A DNA stretch of 64,000 bases from Solirubrobacter soli DSM 22325 (lineage in GTDB: Bacteria > Actinomycetota > Thermoleophilia > Solirubrobacterales > Solirubrobacteraceae): contig NZ_AUIK01000016.1 of NCBI RefSeq assembly GCF_000423665.1, positions 293,371 to 357,370 on the forward strand, given 5' to 3'. The notes under the pieces were generated by a model. The model was not told where the DNA came from. It did no database searches and worked only from the letters and a program-made list of their open reading frames with translations. The position numbers and the translations under genes are program-made. Below, piece after piece: positions 40,675 to 48,831 of the stretch (its first letter is position 1; every line of letters starts with the position of its first letter).

Positions 40675-42024
40675 GTGTGGAAATGCATCTTCGCTCCCGC
40701 GGCGTTGCTGATCGGGTGCGCCGTCTGCGCCGCTGCGCATGCCACACCCGCGGCCGCCGCGTTGCCCCCCGGGTACTCGGTCGTCGCCGACGAGTCCGGT
40801 GCCACGACCTCGGGTCCGCTGGGCGGGAGCGGGTCGCTCTCAGGGAGCGGCCAAGGCAACGTGAACTACGGGTATGCGCGCGAGTGCGCGCCGAGCCAGG
40901 ACGGCGGTCCGTTCTCCGTCGGACGGTACCCGCCCGCCACGTGCGATCAGCTCGGAAGGCCATTCAATCCCACAGGCTCGCCGGAGCAGCCGAGCGGATT
41001 CTGGTTTTCCGGCAACGCCAACTGCTCCAACGCCGGTCGGCCGTTCTCGGGCGCGACCTTTACCTGGCACGCGCAGTTGCCGCAGTCCGGCCGGTGGCAC
41101 GTCGATGTGTACATCCCCACGTGGACGTCGTACGGGTTCGGCGATCAGTACACGATGACATCGGCCGACGGCCAGTTCCAGAACTCGGGGTTCAATCAGC
41201 AGGCCGATCACGGTCGCTGGGTGAACCTGTTCGGCGCCTATCAGTTCACCGCCAACGTGGACTACACCGTCCAATTGGCATCGATCGACCAGGCTGATTC
41301 CAGCTGTCACTATCAGATGGCGGACGAGATGCGGTGGGTCTACGAGGGCTCAGCGACGACGATCCCGGCCAATGTCGCCCCTCCGTCGATCGCCGGGAGA
41401 GCGAAAGAGGGCGAGACGCTCGCCGAATCGCACGGAAGTTGGACGAACGAACCAGCCTCCTATCAGATCCGCTGGAAGGACTGCGACGCCTCAGGCAGGA
41501 ATTGCGTGCCGATCCCGGACGCGACCGGGCAGTCCTACACGCTCACGGCCAGCGATGTGGCGCACACGGTCGTCGTCGAAGAAACCGCGACCAACTCCAG
41601 TGGATCCGGCGCGCCCGCGACATCCGCGGCAACCGGGATCGTCGCGGCGGCCCCGACGGTCGTCGTCGGCAGCGGAACCGGTGGCGGCGATGCCAATGGA
41701 GGTGGTAGTGGTGGTGGCGGTCCAGGCGTCAACCTGGCACGCCTCAAGTACGTCTTCAAGAGCACGCGAACGTGGACGACGTTCAGCACGCTCACCGTCA
41801 GCCGGATTCCCGCCGGTGGCACCGTGCGCGCTACTTGCGACGGCCACGGGTGTCCGCGCAAGGCCTTGCAGGTCGCCGGGAGGCACACGGTGTCGCTAAG
41901 ACGGTTCGTCGGCCGCCGGCTTAGACCCCGTGCCAAGGTCCGCATCGCCGTATCAGCTCCGGGCCTGCAAACGAAACACTTCACGCTGACCGCGCGAGCC
42001 GGAAAACCCCCGAGGCTCTCGTGA
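40675..42024 (+). CDS. Secreted modular protein with golvesin-like and Ig-like domains
   Basis: I take the GTG at 40675, which gives the signal VWKCIFAPAALLIGCAVCAA with cleavage near AHATPA. The first domain (to ~residue 225, FWFSGNANCSNAGRPFSGAT, RWHVDVYIPTWTSYGFGDQY) is like the golvesin C-terminal/carbohydrate-binding type. An Ig-like module follows (APPSIAGRAKEGETLAESHG, YTLTASDVAHTVVVEETATN), then a Gly-rich linker and a C-terminal domain common in this bacterial group (LKYVFKSTRTWTTFSTLTVS). It is an extracellular, probably surface-exposed protein of unknown ligand. Confidence 0.8.
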   Translation: MWKCIFAPAALLIGCAVCAAAHATPAAAALPPGYSVVADESGATTSGPLGGSGSLSGSGQGNVNYGYARECAPSQDGGPFSVGRYPPATCDQLGRPFNPTGSPEQPSGFWFSGNANCSNAGRPFSGATFTWHAQLPQSGRWHVDVYIPTWTSYGFGDQYTMTSADGQFQNSGFNQQADHGRWVNLFGAYQFTANVDYTVQLASIDQADSSCHYQMADEMRWVYEGSATTIPANVAPPSIAGRAKEGETLAESHGSWTNEPASYQIRWKDCDASGRNCVPIPDATGQSYTLTASDVAHTVVVEETATNSSGSGAPATSAATGIVAAAPTVVVGSGTGGGDANGGGSGGGGPGVNLARLKYVFKSTRTWTTFSTLTVSRIPAGGTVRATCDGHGCPRKALQVAGRHTVSLRRFVGRRLRPRAKVRIAVSAPGLQTKHFTLTARAGKPPRLS

Positions 42025-42085
42025 ACCCGACGAGCGGCCGCGCAAACCACGCTCGGCAGCCTCACATCGGCGTATCGGGAGACCG

Positions 42086-42814
42086 ATGGCCCCGTTCTAC
42101 GTAGCGCTCGGCATTCTGGGCGCCTTCTGCATCATCGCCGCAGCCTCAAACGGCAAATTGCGTCCCGAGGTGGCAGGGCACAAACTCCCTGCCTCGCCAC
42201 CCCTCTCGAACCCCGAGCGAGTCATGCTCCTCGTCGTCGGCGTCGTGTTCTTCGCGGTCGCCGTGGTCATGCCACAGATCAAGCCGGGACGAGCGTCGCC
42301 CACCACAGCGGGACCCACAGCCGGGCCTCCCGTAGGCACGACTCCAACGCCGGTCACCACCGTTCTCCCTGCGCACCCCGTCTATCTCAGGCATCTGCGC
42401 CCGCAATCAGGCGACGAGCCGACGCGCGGGGACACCCAAATCGGCGACCGTGACTTCCCCAACAGCATCTTCTATAAGGATGTCCCTAGCAACGAGTCGA
42501 ACGCGTCCGCGTGCCAGCACGTAGCCGACCCGACCTGTCGAGGGACGGGCTACACCTTGGCGGCCGCTCGATACCACCGGTTCTCGGGCATGCTCGGCGT
42601 CACCGGATGCCCCGACGACACCGCTACCTGGTCGTTGATCGTCGACGGCGATGTCGTCCGGACGCACACCGTCCCAATCGACAACGCACCTCACCGGGTG
42701 TCGGTCGCCCTGCCTCACGGCAACGATCTCGAGCTCGTCGTGAGCAGTTCGGGATTCTCGGGCGCCGCGTGCGGCAGTGTGGACATCGTGTGGGGCGATG
42801 CACGGCTCAGCTGA
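42086..42814 (+). CDS. Membrane protein with extracellular NPCBM-like domain
   Basis: The 242-residue protein has two N-terminal transmembrane helices (FYVALGILGAFCIIAAASNG and VMLLVVGVVFFAVAVVMPQI), a Pro/Thr-rich linker, and a C-terminal beta domain similar to NPCBM carbohydrate-binding modules (YTLAAARYHRFSGMLGVTGC, SLIVDGDVVRTHTVP, ELVVSSSGFSGAACGSVDIV). Four cysteines in that domain suggest disulfides outside the cell. It follows the modular secreted protein by 61 bases and may be co-transcribed. Confidence 0.72.
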   Translation: MAPFYVALGILGAFCIIAAASNGKLRPEVAGHKLPASPPLSNPERVMLLVVGVVFFAVAVVMPQIKPGRASPTTAGPTAGPPVGTTPTPVTTVLPAHPVYLRHLRPQSGDEPTRGDTQIGDRDFPNSIFYKDVPSNESNASACQHVADPTCRGTGYTLAAARYHRFSGMLGVTGCPDDTATWSLIVDGDVVRTHTVPIDNAPHRVSVALPHGNDLELVVSSSGFSGAACGSVDIVWGDARLS

Positions 42815-42966
42815 GCGGCCGCGGAGCAGTCGTCTCGGTGTGTTGTGTGCGCAAGCCGCGGACACGCTCAGGCCAGGCGACGCCACCCGACATGATCGGC
42901 AAACCGCGCGTACACGCGGACTGACCCAGGTGCGTGTTCTGATTGCGCCTCGGACGCGCGGGCCGG

Positions 42967-43407
42967 CTACACGGCCGGCACTTCGAGGTTGTGGCGGAGT
43001 CGATCGTGGTAGTGGGCGAATTGCCGGCTCATGACCCGGGCGACGATCGGGCCGGCGAGCCGCATCGGGCCTCGTAGCGCGCCCTCGGCGACGAACAGCA
43101 CGCGCGTCCCGGTCTCGGTGGCGGTGAAGGTCCACGTCCCGTCGATCGGTTGCGGGCCTTCCACGACCTTGACGCGGAGCCGGTGTGGTCGATCGAACTC
43201 CGCGAACTCGGCGATCTGCTGGAACTCGCGCATGCCCGGTGGCTTGGTCCACTCGCGCACGCGGTAGCCCTGCCGCGGCGGCCCCGCGGTGAGTGCCTCG
43301 ACGCGGGTCTTGGACGTCTGCCAGTCGCGGAGGGTTCGCACGTCGGTGACGTAGTCGAACACCGCCTCCGGCGGGCAGGCGATCGTGAAGGTCTGGGTGA
43401 TCCGCAT
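42967..43407 (-). CDS. SRPBCC (START-like) protein
   Basis: The 146-residue protein has the helix-grip pattern of the polyketide cyclase/START family (TIACPPEAVFDYVTDVRTLR, then FDRPHRLRVKVVEGPQPIDG and TWTFTATETGTRVLFVAEGA). Such proteins bind hydrophobic ligands. Its ATG overlaps the stop of the ParB-like gene (TGATG), making it the last gene of the sigma/P450 operon. A lipid or oxidised product of the P450 is a sensible ligand, by inference. Confidence 0.8.
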   Translation of the reverse strand: MRITQTFTIACPPEAVFDYVTDVRTLRDWQTSKTRVEALTAGPPRQGYRVREWTKPPGMREFQQIAEFAEFDRPHRLRVKVVEGPQPIDGTWTFTATETGTRVLFVAEGALRGPMRLAGPIVARVMSRQFAHYHDRLRHNLEVPAV

Positions 43408-43961
43408 CAGCTGCTCCGGGCACGCTGAAACCGGGGCGACCGTACCAGTTCGACAACGTCGCCATCGACCGTCGTCACGCCGAGGTCGCGAAGGGCCGAC
43501 ACGCGGTGGTGCCCGTCGCTGAGCCAGTAGCGCCCGTCGACCCGGTACACCGTCACCGGCGGCACGGGGTCGCCGCGTCGATAGGCCAGCCAGAGTGGCT
43601 TCCAGCGGGCGGCTGCGCTCCGGTCAGGCCGAAACTCACGGTCGAATTGCCGGGCCTTGGCCGGCTCGACGGTCCCTGCGATCGCGTCGAGCTCGATCGC
43701 CTGCACGCCGACCGCGCGGGTCGTCCAGCCCGGCGAGAGGTCGAGGACCTCCAGCGGGGCGGAACGCCGACGCCGACGCCGACGCCGGCGCACGAGGCGC
43801 TCGAAGTGCTCCTGGGCGTCGGCGGCCGATGAGGCCGGGGAGAGGCGGTCGAGTGCGAGCAGCGCAGCGGCGAAGAGCCCGATGATCGTCAAGGTGCTGC
43901 TCAATCGGATCATCGCGAGCGAAGCGATGGCGATGAGGGCGATGCGCATGGTGGCCGTCAT
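43407..43961 (-). CDS. ParB-like domain protein with N-terminal membrane helix
   Basis: The ATG at 43961 overlaps the P450 stop (ATGA) and gives 184 residues. An N-terminal hydrophobic part (LIAIASLAMIRLSSTLTIIG, LFAAALLALDRL) is followed by an Arg-rich stretch and a ParB/Srx-type domain (GVQAIELDAIAGTVEPAKAR, VTVYRVDGRYWLSDGHHRVS, ALRDLG). The GHHRVSALRDLG signature is that of ParB-N/sulfiredoxin-type NTP-binding folds. A membrane-linked ParB-like domain in a P450 operon is unusual. It is not the chromosome-partition ParB. Confidence 0.75.
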   Translation of the reverse strand: MTATMRIALIAIASLAMIRLSSTLTIIGLFAAALLALDRLSPASSAADAQEHFERLVRRRRRRRRRSAPLEVLDLSPGWTTRAVGVQAIELDAIAGTVEPAKARQFDREFRPDRSAAARWKPLWLAYRRGDPVPPVTVYRVDGRYWLSDGHHRVSALRDLGVTTVDGDVVELVRSPRFQRARSS

Positions 43962-45232
43962 CGCGGTTCGAGGACGATGCGTCCGCCGCGGAGCGGCACG
44001 AGCACGATCCCGCGCCGGCCGACAGGCTCGCGGCGCTGCCGGGGCGGTCGCGCCCGGAAGCGGGTGAAGATCTCCTCGAGGACGACCCGTCCCTCCAGCT
44101 GCGCGAATGCCGCCCCGATGCAGCGCCGGACGCCGCCGCCGAACGGGATCCAGCCGTACGCGGGCGGGCGCGTCCCCGTGAAGCGGTCCGGGCGGAACGA
44201 GGCGGGATCGGGATGGATCGCCGGATCGCGGTGGATGAGCAACGGCGACGGTGCCACGATCGTGCCGGCGGGCAGCGTGTTCGCGCCGAGCTTGACGGGG
44301 GTCTTGAGCACGCGCGCGACGAGGGCGATCGGCGGGCGCAGCCGCAGGGTCTCCTGGACGACGGCGTCGACGAAGCCGGGCGTGCCCGCGGCGAGACGCT
44401 CCTGAGCGGCCGGATCGCGAGCGAGGAAGTGCACTGCCCACGCCAGCATCGCCGCAGTCGTCTCGTGCCCGGCCGTGAGCAGCGTGAGCAGCTCGTCGCG
44501 AACGTCGCGGTCTTCGAGCCCGCGTCCGTCCTCGTCGCGTGCGAGCAGCAGCAGCGAGAGGATGTCCTCGCGTGAGGCAAGCCCGGGGTCGGCGCGCCGG
44601 CGGGCGATCTCGCCGAAGACCTCCTCATCCACCGCCCCTACCATCCGCTGGAACGGCGCGTGATCGATCAGGCCTTCCGGGCCATGCAGCGCGAAGCGCA
44701 CGATCGCCCGCGGGGACTGCACCCAGTCGAGCACGACGCGCAGCCGCTCCGACAGCGGGCCGAGCTGGTCCGCGTCGCCGAGGCCGAACACGGCGCGCAG
44801 GATCACCTCGAACGTGATCGCCTGCATGTGCGCCAGCGCACCCTGCGGCCGTCCTACGGGCCACGCGTCGAGCTCGCGTCGCGCCGCGCGCTCCACCAGC
44901 GGCCGGTAGGCCTGCATCCGCGCGCCGTGGAACGGCGCCAGCAGGAGCTTGCGGCGCCTGAGGTGCTGCGCGCCGTCGAGCAACAGCAGGTTGCGCGTGC
45001 CGATCAGCGGCCGCAGGGGCAGGTTGGCCTCACCCGAGAACAGGGCCGCGGGGTCGCCGTTGAACACGTCACGGACGGCCTCGGGATCGGCGAGGACGGT
45101 CCAGGTCATGCCCATCACGCGCACGGTGAAGACGTCGCCATAGCGGCGGCGGGCAGCATCGAAGAACGAGAGCGGCGCAAGCCCGTACCAGGCCGACTGC
45201 AGCGTCGGCGGCAGCCCATGCACTGGCATCAC
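43958..45232 (-). CDS. Cytochrome P450
   Basis: The 424-residue enzyme shows the P450 hallmarks: I-helix oxygen-binding AGHETTAAM, the ExxR pair in QETLRLRPP, and the haem loop FGGGVRRCIGAAFA with the iron-ligand Cys371. It is soluble and needs external ferredoxin and reductase, neither of which is encoded nearby. The start overlaps the sigma-factor stop (ATGA). The sequence style (LIGTRNLLLLDGAQHLRRRK) resembles the broad CYP110/CYP102-like bacterial enzymes that oxidise fatty acids or terpenes. The substrate is not deducible. Confidence 0.88.
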   Translation of the reverse strand: MMPVHGLPPTLQSAWYGLAPLSFFDAARRRYGDVFTVRVMGMTWTVLADPEAVRDVFNGDPAALFSGEANLPLRPLIGTRNLLLLDGAQHLRRRKLLLAPFHGARMQAYRPLVERAARRELDAWPVGRPQGALAHMQAITFEVILRAVFGLGDADQLGPLSERLRVVLDWVQSPRAIVRFALHGPEGLIDHAPFQRMVGAVDEEVFGEIARRRADPGLASREDILSLLLLARDEDGRGLEDRDVRDELLTLLTAGHETTAAMLAWAVHFLARDPAAQERLAAGTPGFVDAVVQETLRLRPPIALVARVLKTPVKLGANTLPAGTIVAPSPLLIHRDPAIHPDPASFRPDRFTGTRPPAYGWIPFGGGVRRCIGAAFAQLEGRVVLEEIFTRFRARPPRQRREPVGRRGIVLVPLRGGRIVLEPR

Positions 45233-45834
45233 TGGAAGGCCTCGGCGTCGAGTTCGCCGCGGAGGCGATCGAGGCAGCGGGCCCGGATCGGGCCGATGCT
45301 GCCCTGCGGGAAGCCGAGCCGGGCGGAGATGTCCGCGTAGGACTCGGGGGTCTCGGCGAACAGCGCCGTCATCAGCAGCCGGTGCCGGTCGGGCAGGCGA
45401 TTGAGGGCATGCCTGAGGGCGGCGCCACAGCTCGCGGCTTCGACCGCGCGGAAGCCGTCGTCGAGCGCGCCGAGCTCGGCGCCGAGATCGGCGCCGGCCG
45501 GGCGTGCGCGGTTGCGGGACTCGATCGCCCGCAGGCTCTCGCGGCGGGCTGTCGTCCGCAGCCAGGCGCCGACGGCGCGCGGCTCGCGGATCCGCACGAT
45601 GTTCCTGGCGAGTTGCAGCAGGGTCTCCTGCGCCACGTCGTCGGCGTCGTGGCCGTTGAGACCGTGCGCGCGTGCGATGCGGCGCACGTGGTGGCCGAAC
45701 CGGGTGCTGAGCGTGTTCCAGGCGCGCTGGTCGCCCGTGGCGGCGGCGAGCACGATCCGCTCGAGCGGGTGCGCGCCGGGCCGCGGCCGCCCCTGGTCGA
45801 GGGCCTGCAGGTAGTTGCGGTCGTGGTGGAGCAT
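45229..45834 (-). CDS. Sigma-70-family (ECF-like) RNA polymerase sigma factor
   Basis: The ATG at 45834 (GGAGACACC upstream) gives 201 residues. Region 2 is seen in TRFGHHVRRIARAHGLNGHD and ADDVAQETLLQLARNI; region 4 in NRLPDRHRLLMTALFAETPE and SYADISARLGFPQGSIGPIR. No anti-sigma factor is adjacent. It overlaps the P450 gene by four bases, so sigma factor and enzyme are made together, and the sigma factor may direct its own operon. The large LuxR-type regulator gene ends 82 bases upstream. Confidence 0.85.
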   Translation of the reverse strand: MLHHDRNYLQALDQGRPRPGAHPLERIVLAAATGDQRAWNTLSTRFGHHVRRIARAHGLNGHDADDVAQETLLQLARNIVRIREPRAVGAWLRTTARRESLRAIESRNRARPAGADLGAELGALDDGFRAVEAASCGAALRHALNRLPDRHRLLMTALFAETPESYADISARLGFPQGSIGPIRARCLDRLRGELDAEAFQ

Positions 45835-45916
45835 GCGGTGTCTCCGGAGTCGGCGGGTCGGTGAGACCGAGGGTGCCGACCGGCCGGGCCCCTGGCGACG
45901 GGGTGCGACCCTGGTC

Positions 45917-48787
45917 TTACGCGTGCTGCTGCAGGGCCTGAGCCAGCTCTGCGCGGGCCTTGATGCCGAGCTTGCGGTAGACACGGCCGAGGTGCATCTC
46001 GACGGTTTTGATCGATAGGTAGAGCTGGCCGGCGATCTCGCGGTTCGTGAGGCCTTTGGCGGCGTGTTGGGCGATCCGCAGCTCTGAGGCGGTGAGCGCG
46101 TCGCGGTCGGCGAGGTCGGCGCGCCGGAGCCGCGCCCCGGAGGCGAGGAGCTCTCCGTACGCGCGTTCGGCGAGTGGGCGGGCCTCCCAGCGCTGCGCGA
46201 GGCGGAGCCCTGCGTCGAGGTGCTCGCGGGCGGCCCGGCGCTGGTTGTCGCGGCGCAGCGCGGCGCCGAGCTCGACGTGCGCGAGCGCGCGCTCCAACGC
46301 GGCGGGGCTGTCGCCGAGGACCGAGACGGCGTCCTGCAACCGCTCGAGGCCGAGGCGGCCGCCCTCGACGATCCCGGCGGCGCGCAGCGTGATGCTCGAT
46401 GTCACCGGCGCGCCGAAGGCCCGCACCCGCTCGAGCTCCTCGGCCAGCAGACCGCGTGCCTCGTCGGTGCGCCCGAGGCGGTTCAGCGCGAGGGCGGCGT
46501 AGGCGCGCCAGTGGTGGACGGCGACGGCCGACGCGCCGCCGCTCTCGGCCTGCAGCTCGCCGATGCGTTCGAGGTCGGCCAGCGCTTCCGCGAAGCGACC
46601 GTGGAGGAAGGACAGCTCCGCGCGGGCGGCGAGCGCCAGGATCGAGAGCCGGTCGCGCGGCCACGGCTCGGGCGGCCCGTCCGCCAGCACCCGTGCGGCC
46701 TCGTCCAGATCGCCGCGGCTGGTCAACGCCGCCGCGAGCAGGCCCCGGACGACCAGCCAGGCGCCCGGCCCGGCGGCCTCCGGCGTCAATGCCAAGGCCC
46801 CGCGCAGGCGCAGCTCGGCCTCCCCGAGCGCACCGAGTTGCAACGCGAGGTACCCGCCGAGTGACTCCAGCGAGGCCATCCGGCGGCGGACCATGCGCAC
46901 CGAGCGCAGCGCGAGCGCCCTGTCCAGGACCGCCGCCGCCTCGCCGAAGTCCTCCGCGCGGATGAGCACGATCAGCGCGACCTCGAACGTGCCGCGCCCG
47001 TCCTCCTCCCCCGCGTCGCGGACGGCGGCGCGGGCGACCGCGCGAACCGCTTCGGCCGGGTGTCCGGTCGCGAGCATCGCCATCGCCTGCTGCGCGAGGA
47101 TCGCGCGGCCCGCCGGCCCGGGCGGCGCCCTGTCCCAATACTTGCCCAGCACGCGGATGCCCGCCGCGATCGTCTGCGTCTCCAGCCACGCACTCATCAG
47201 GAGCGCCGCCTCCAGGCGCTGGCGCAGCTCGTCGTCGTCCGAGCCGAGCTCGGCGATGGCCGCCTCGAGCACCTGGCACGCCTGGATCGGCTGGAACAGA
47301 TCGATGTGCGCCGACGCCAGATCGAACGCGATCTCGCCGCGCTCGATCGGGTCGCGGGACGCCGCGTGAGCGCGGCCGAGGTGACCGATGGCGCGGGGAT
47401 CGGGGACGAGCGCCTCCGCAACGCCGAGCTCCCAACCGACGGCCACCTCTGCGGCGGGATCGGGCGGTTCCTCGAGCGCGCGGCGCAAGTATTCGGCGGC
47501 CGTGGCGAACGCGCTGCGTGACATCGCGTCGGCCGCCGCCGCCCGCAGGGTCGCGACCGACGAGTCGCCGGCGCGCGGCCGGGTCAACAGCAGGTGCGCG
47601 GCAGCCTGCTCAGGCGGCGCTCGTCCTTCGAGCAGCTCACGTGCGGCCGCGAGGTGCAACTCGTCGCGCTCGACGCTGGAGAGCTGCTCGGCGACGATCC
47701 GGCGGATGATCGGATGCTCGAAATGGACGGGGTCCTGACTGCGCAGGACCTCCGCGCCCACGAGCCGCTTGGCGGCGGCGCCTGCCCGCTGCAGCTCGAT
47801 CCCCGCGATGGCGGCCGCGTGCCGGAGCGCGCTGCCCTCGGCGAGCACGCTCATCGCGCCGGCGAGCGCCAACGCGCTCTCGCCCGCGGCGGTCACGCGC
47901 CGCAGCACGTGAGCCGACAACGCCGTCACTCCGATCTCCTGGACGAGTGCGGCGTTGCCGTCGTCCGGCGCGATGTCCTCGGCGCCCAGCGCGCGGCCCA
48001 GCTCGCGCAGATAGAGCGGGTTGCCGCCCGTGGCGCCCACGCAGGCGGCGCAGAACCCGGGGCCGACGGTGGCGCCGAGCGTCCGCTCCAGCAGCTGCGC
48101 GCTCGCAGGCACGTCGAGCGACCGCAGCACGCACACCTCGACGGCCGGGTCCCCGCGAACGTGCGCGAGGAGCTCGCTCCCCTCCGGCCGGGTCGCGACC
48201 ACGACACCGGCGTGCAAGCCCTCGAGCCGATGCTTGACGTACGCGAGGAAGCGCAACGATTCGGGATCGGCCCACTGCGCGTCATCCAGTATCAACAGCA
48301 CCGGGCGTGCCCGCGACAGATCCGAGACGAAGAGATACAACGCGTGCCGGATCCCGAAGGAGGCGTCCTCGCCGGCGGGGGCGCGCTCCGGCGACCGCGA
48401 CAGCACCAGGCCCGCCGCATCCCCCGGGTCGCCGTTCCATTCGCGCTCGAGCCACTGCCGCACGACGCCGTAGGGATAGGCCGTCTCGAGCTCGTCGCCT
48501 CGCGCAGACAGCACCAGCGACCCCGCCGAGCGGGCCTGCGCTCGCGCGGCCTCCAGGAGCGCGGTCTTCCCCATGCCCGCCCCGCCCTCGAACACGACGA
48601 TCCGCCCGCCGTCCGCGATCAGCCCGGCGAGCGCCCGCAACTCGGTCTCGCGAGCCAGCAGACCGTCCACAGCCGACGCGCGGTCCACAAAGCGATCCTC
48701 CACCACCGCCGACACCTGCGTCAACCGGCACCGCGCGATCTCGGCCGCCTCCTGAAGTTGAGCAGCCGCTGCCGAACCAGAGCACAA
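45917..48787 (-). CDS. Large LuxR-family ATP-binding regulator (LAL), copy 1
   Basis: The ~956-residue regulator has an N-terminal AAA-type ATPase with Walker A GGAGMGKTALLEA and Walker B VLLILDDAQWADPESL. A long helical TPR-like middle follows, then a C-terminal LuxR DNA-binding domain (LTASELRIAQHAAKGLTNRE, IAGQLYLSIKTVEMHLGRVY). LAL proteins activate target genes after binding an inducer and ATP. The first codon is uncertain: TTG at 48787 or GTG at 48715. A second LAL lies 44 bases upstream on the same strand. The sigma/P450 operon directly downstream is a plausible target. Confidence 0.88.
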   Translation of the reverse strand: MCSGSAAAAQLQEAAEIARCRLTQVSAVVEDRFVDRASAVDGLLARETELRALAGLIADGGRIVVFEGGAGMGKTALLEAARAQARSAGSLVLSARGDELETAYPYGVVRQWLEREWNGDPGDAAGLVLSRSPERAPAGEDASFGIRHALYLFVSDLSRARPVLLILDDAQWADPESLRFLAYVKHRLEGLHAGVVVATRPEGSELLAHVRGDPAVEVCVLRSLDVPASAQLLERTLGATVGPGFCAACVGATGGNPLYLRELGRALGAEDIAPDDGNAALVQEIGVTALSAHVLRRVTAAGESALALAGAMSVLAEGSALRHAAAIAGIELQRAGAAAKRLVGAEVLRSQDPVHFEHPIIRRIVAEQLSSVERDELHLAAARELLEGRAPPEQAAAHLLLTRPRAGDSSVATLRAAAADAMSRSAFATAAEYLRRALEEPPDPAAEVAVGWELGVAEALVPDPRAIGHLGRAHAASRDPIERGEIAFDLASAHIDLFQPIQACQVLEAAIAELGSDDDELRQRLEAALLMSAWLETQTIAAGIRVLGKYWDRAPPGPAGRAILAQQAMAMLATGHPAEAVRAVARAAVRDAGEEDGRGTFEVALIVLIRAEDFGEAAAVLDRALALRSVRMVRRRMASLESLGGYLALQLGALGEAELRLRGALALTPEAAGPGAWLVVRGLLAAALTSRGDLDEAARVLADGPPEPWPRDRLSILALAARAELSFLHGRFAEALADLERIGELQAESGGASAVAVHHWRAYAALALNRLGRTDEARGLLAEELERVRAFGAPVTSSITLRAAGIVEGGRLGLERLQDAVSVLGDSPAALERALAHVELGAALRRDNQRRAAREHLDAGLRLAQRWEARPLAERAYGELLASGARLRRADLADRDALTASELRIAQHAAKGLTNREIAGQLYLSIKTVEMHLGRVYRKLGIKARAELAQALQQHA

Positions 48788-48831
48788 CGCCGTTCGCTAG
48801 CGCCGGCGCATGTTTATTCCAGTTCGACCGA

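Noticed and set aside
43407..43961. Chromosome-partition ParB
   Set aside because: It lacks the HTH and dimerisation domains and any ParA neighbour, and has an N-terminal membrane helix; only the ParB-N/Srx-like fold motif is present.
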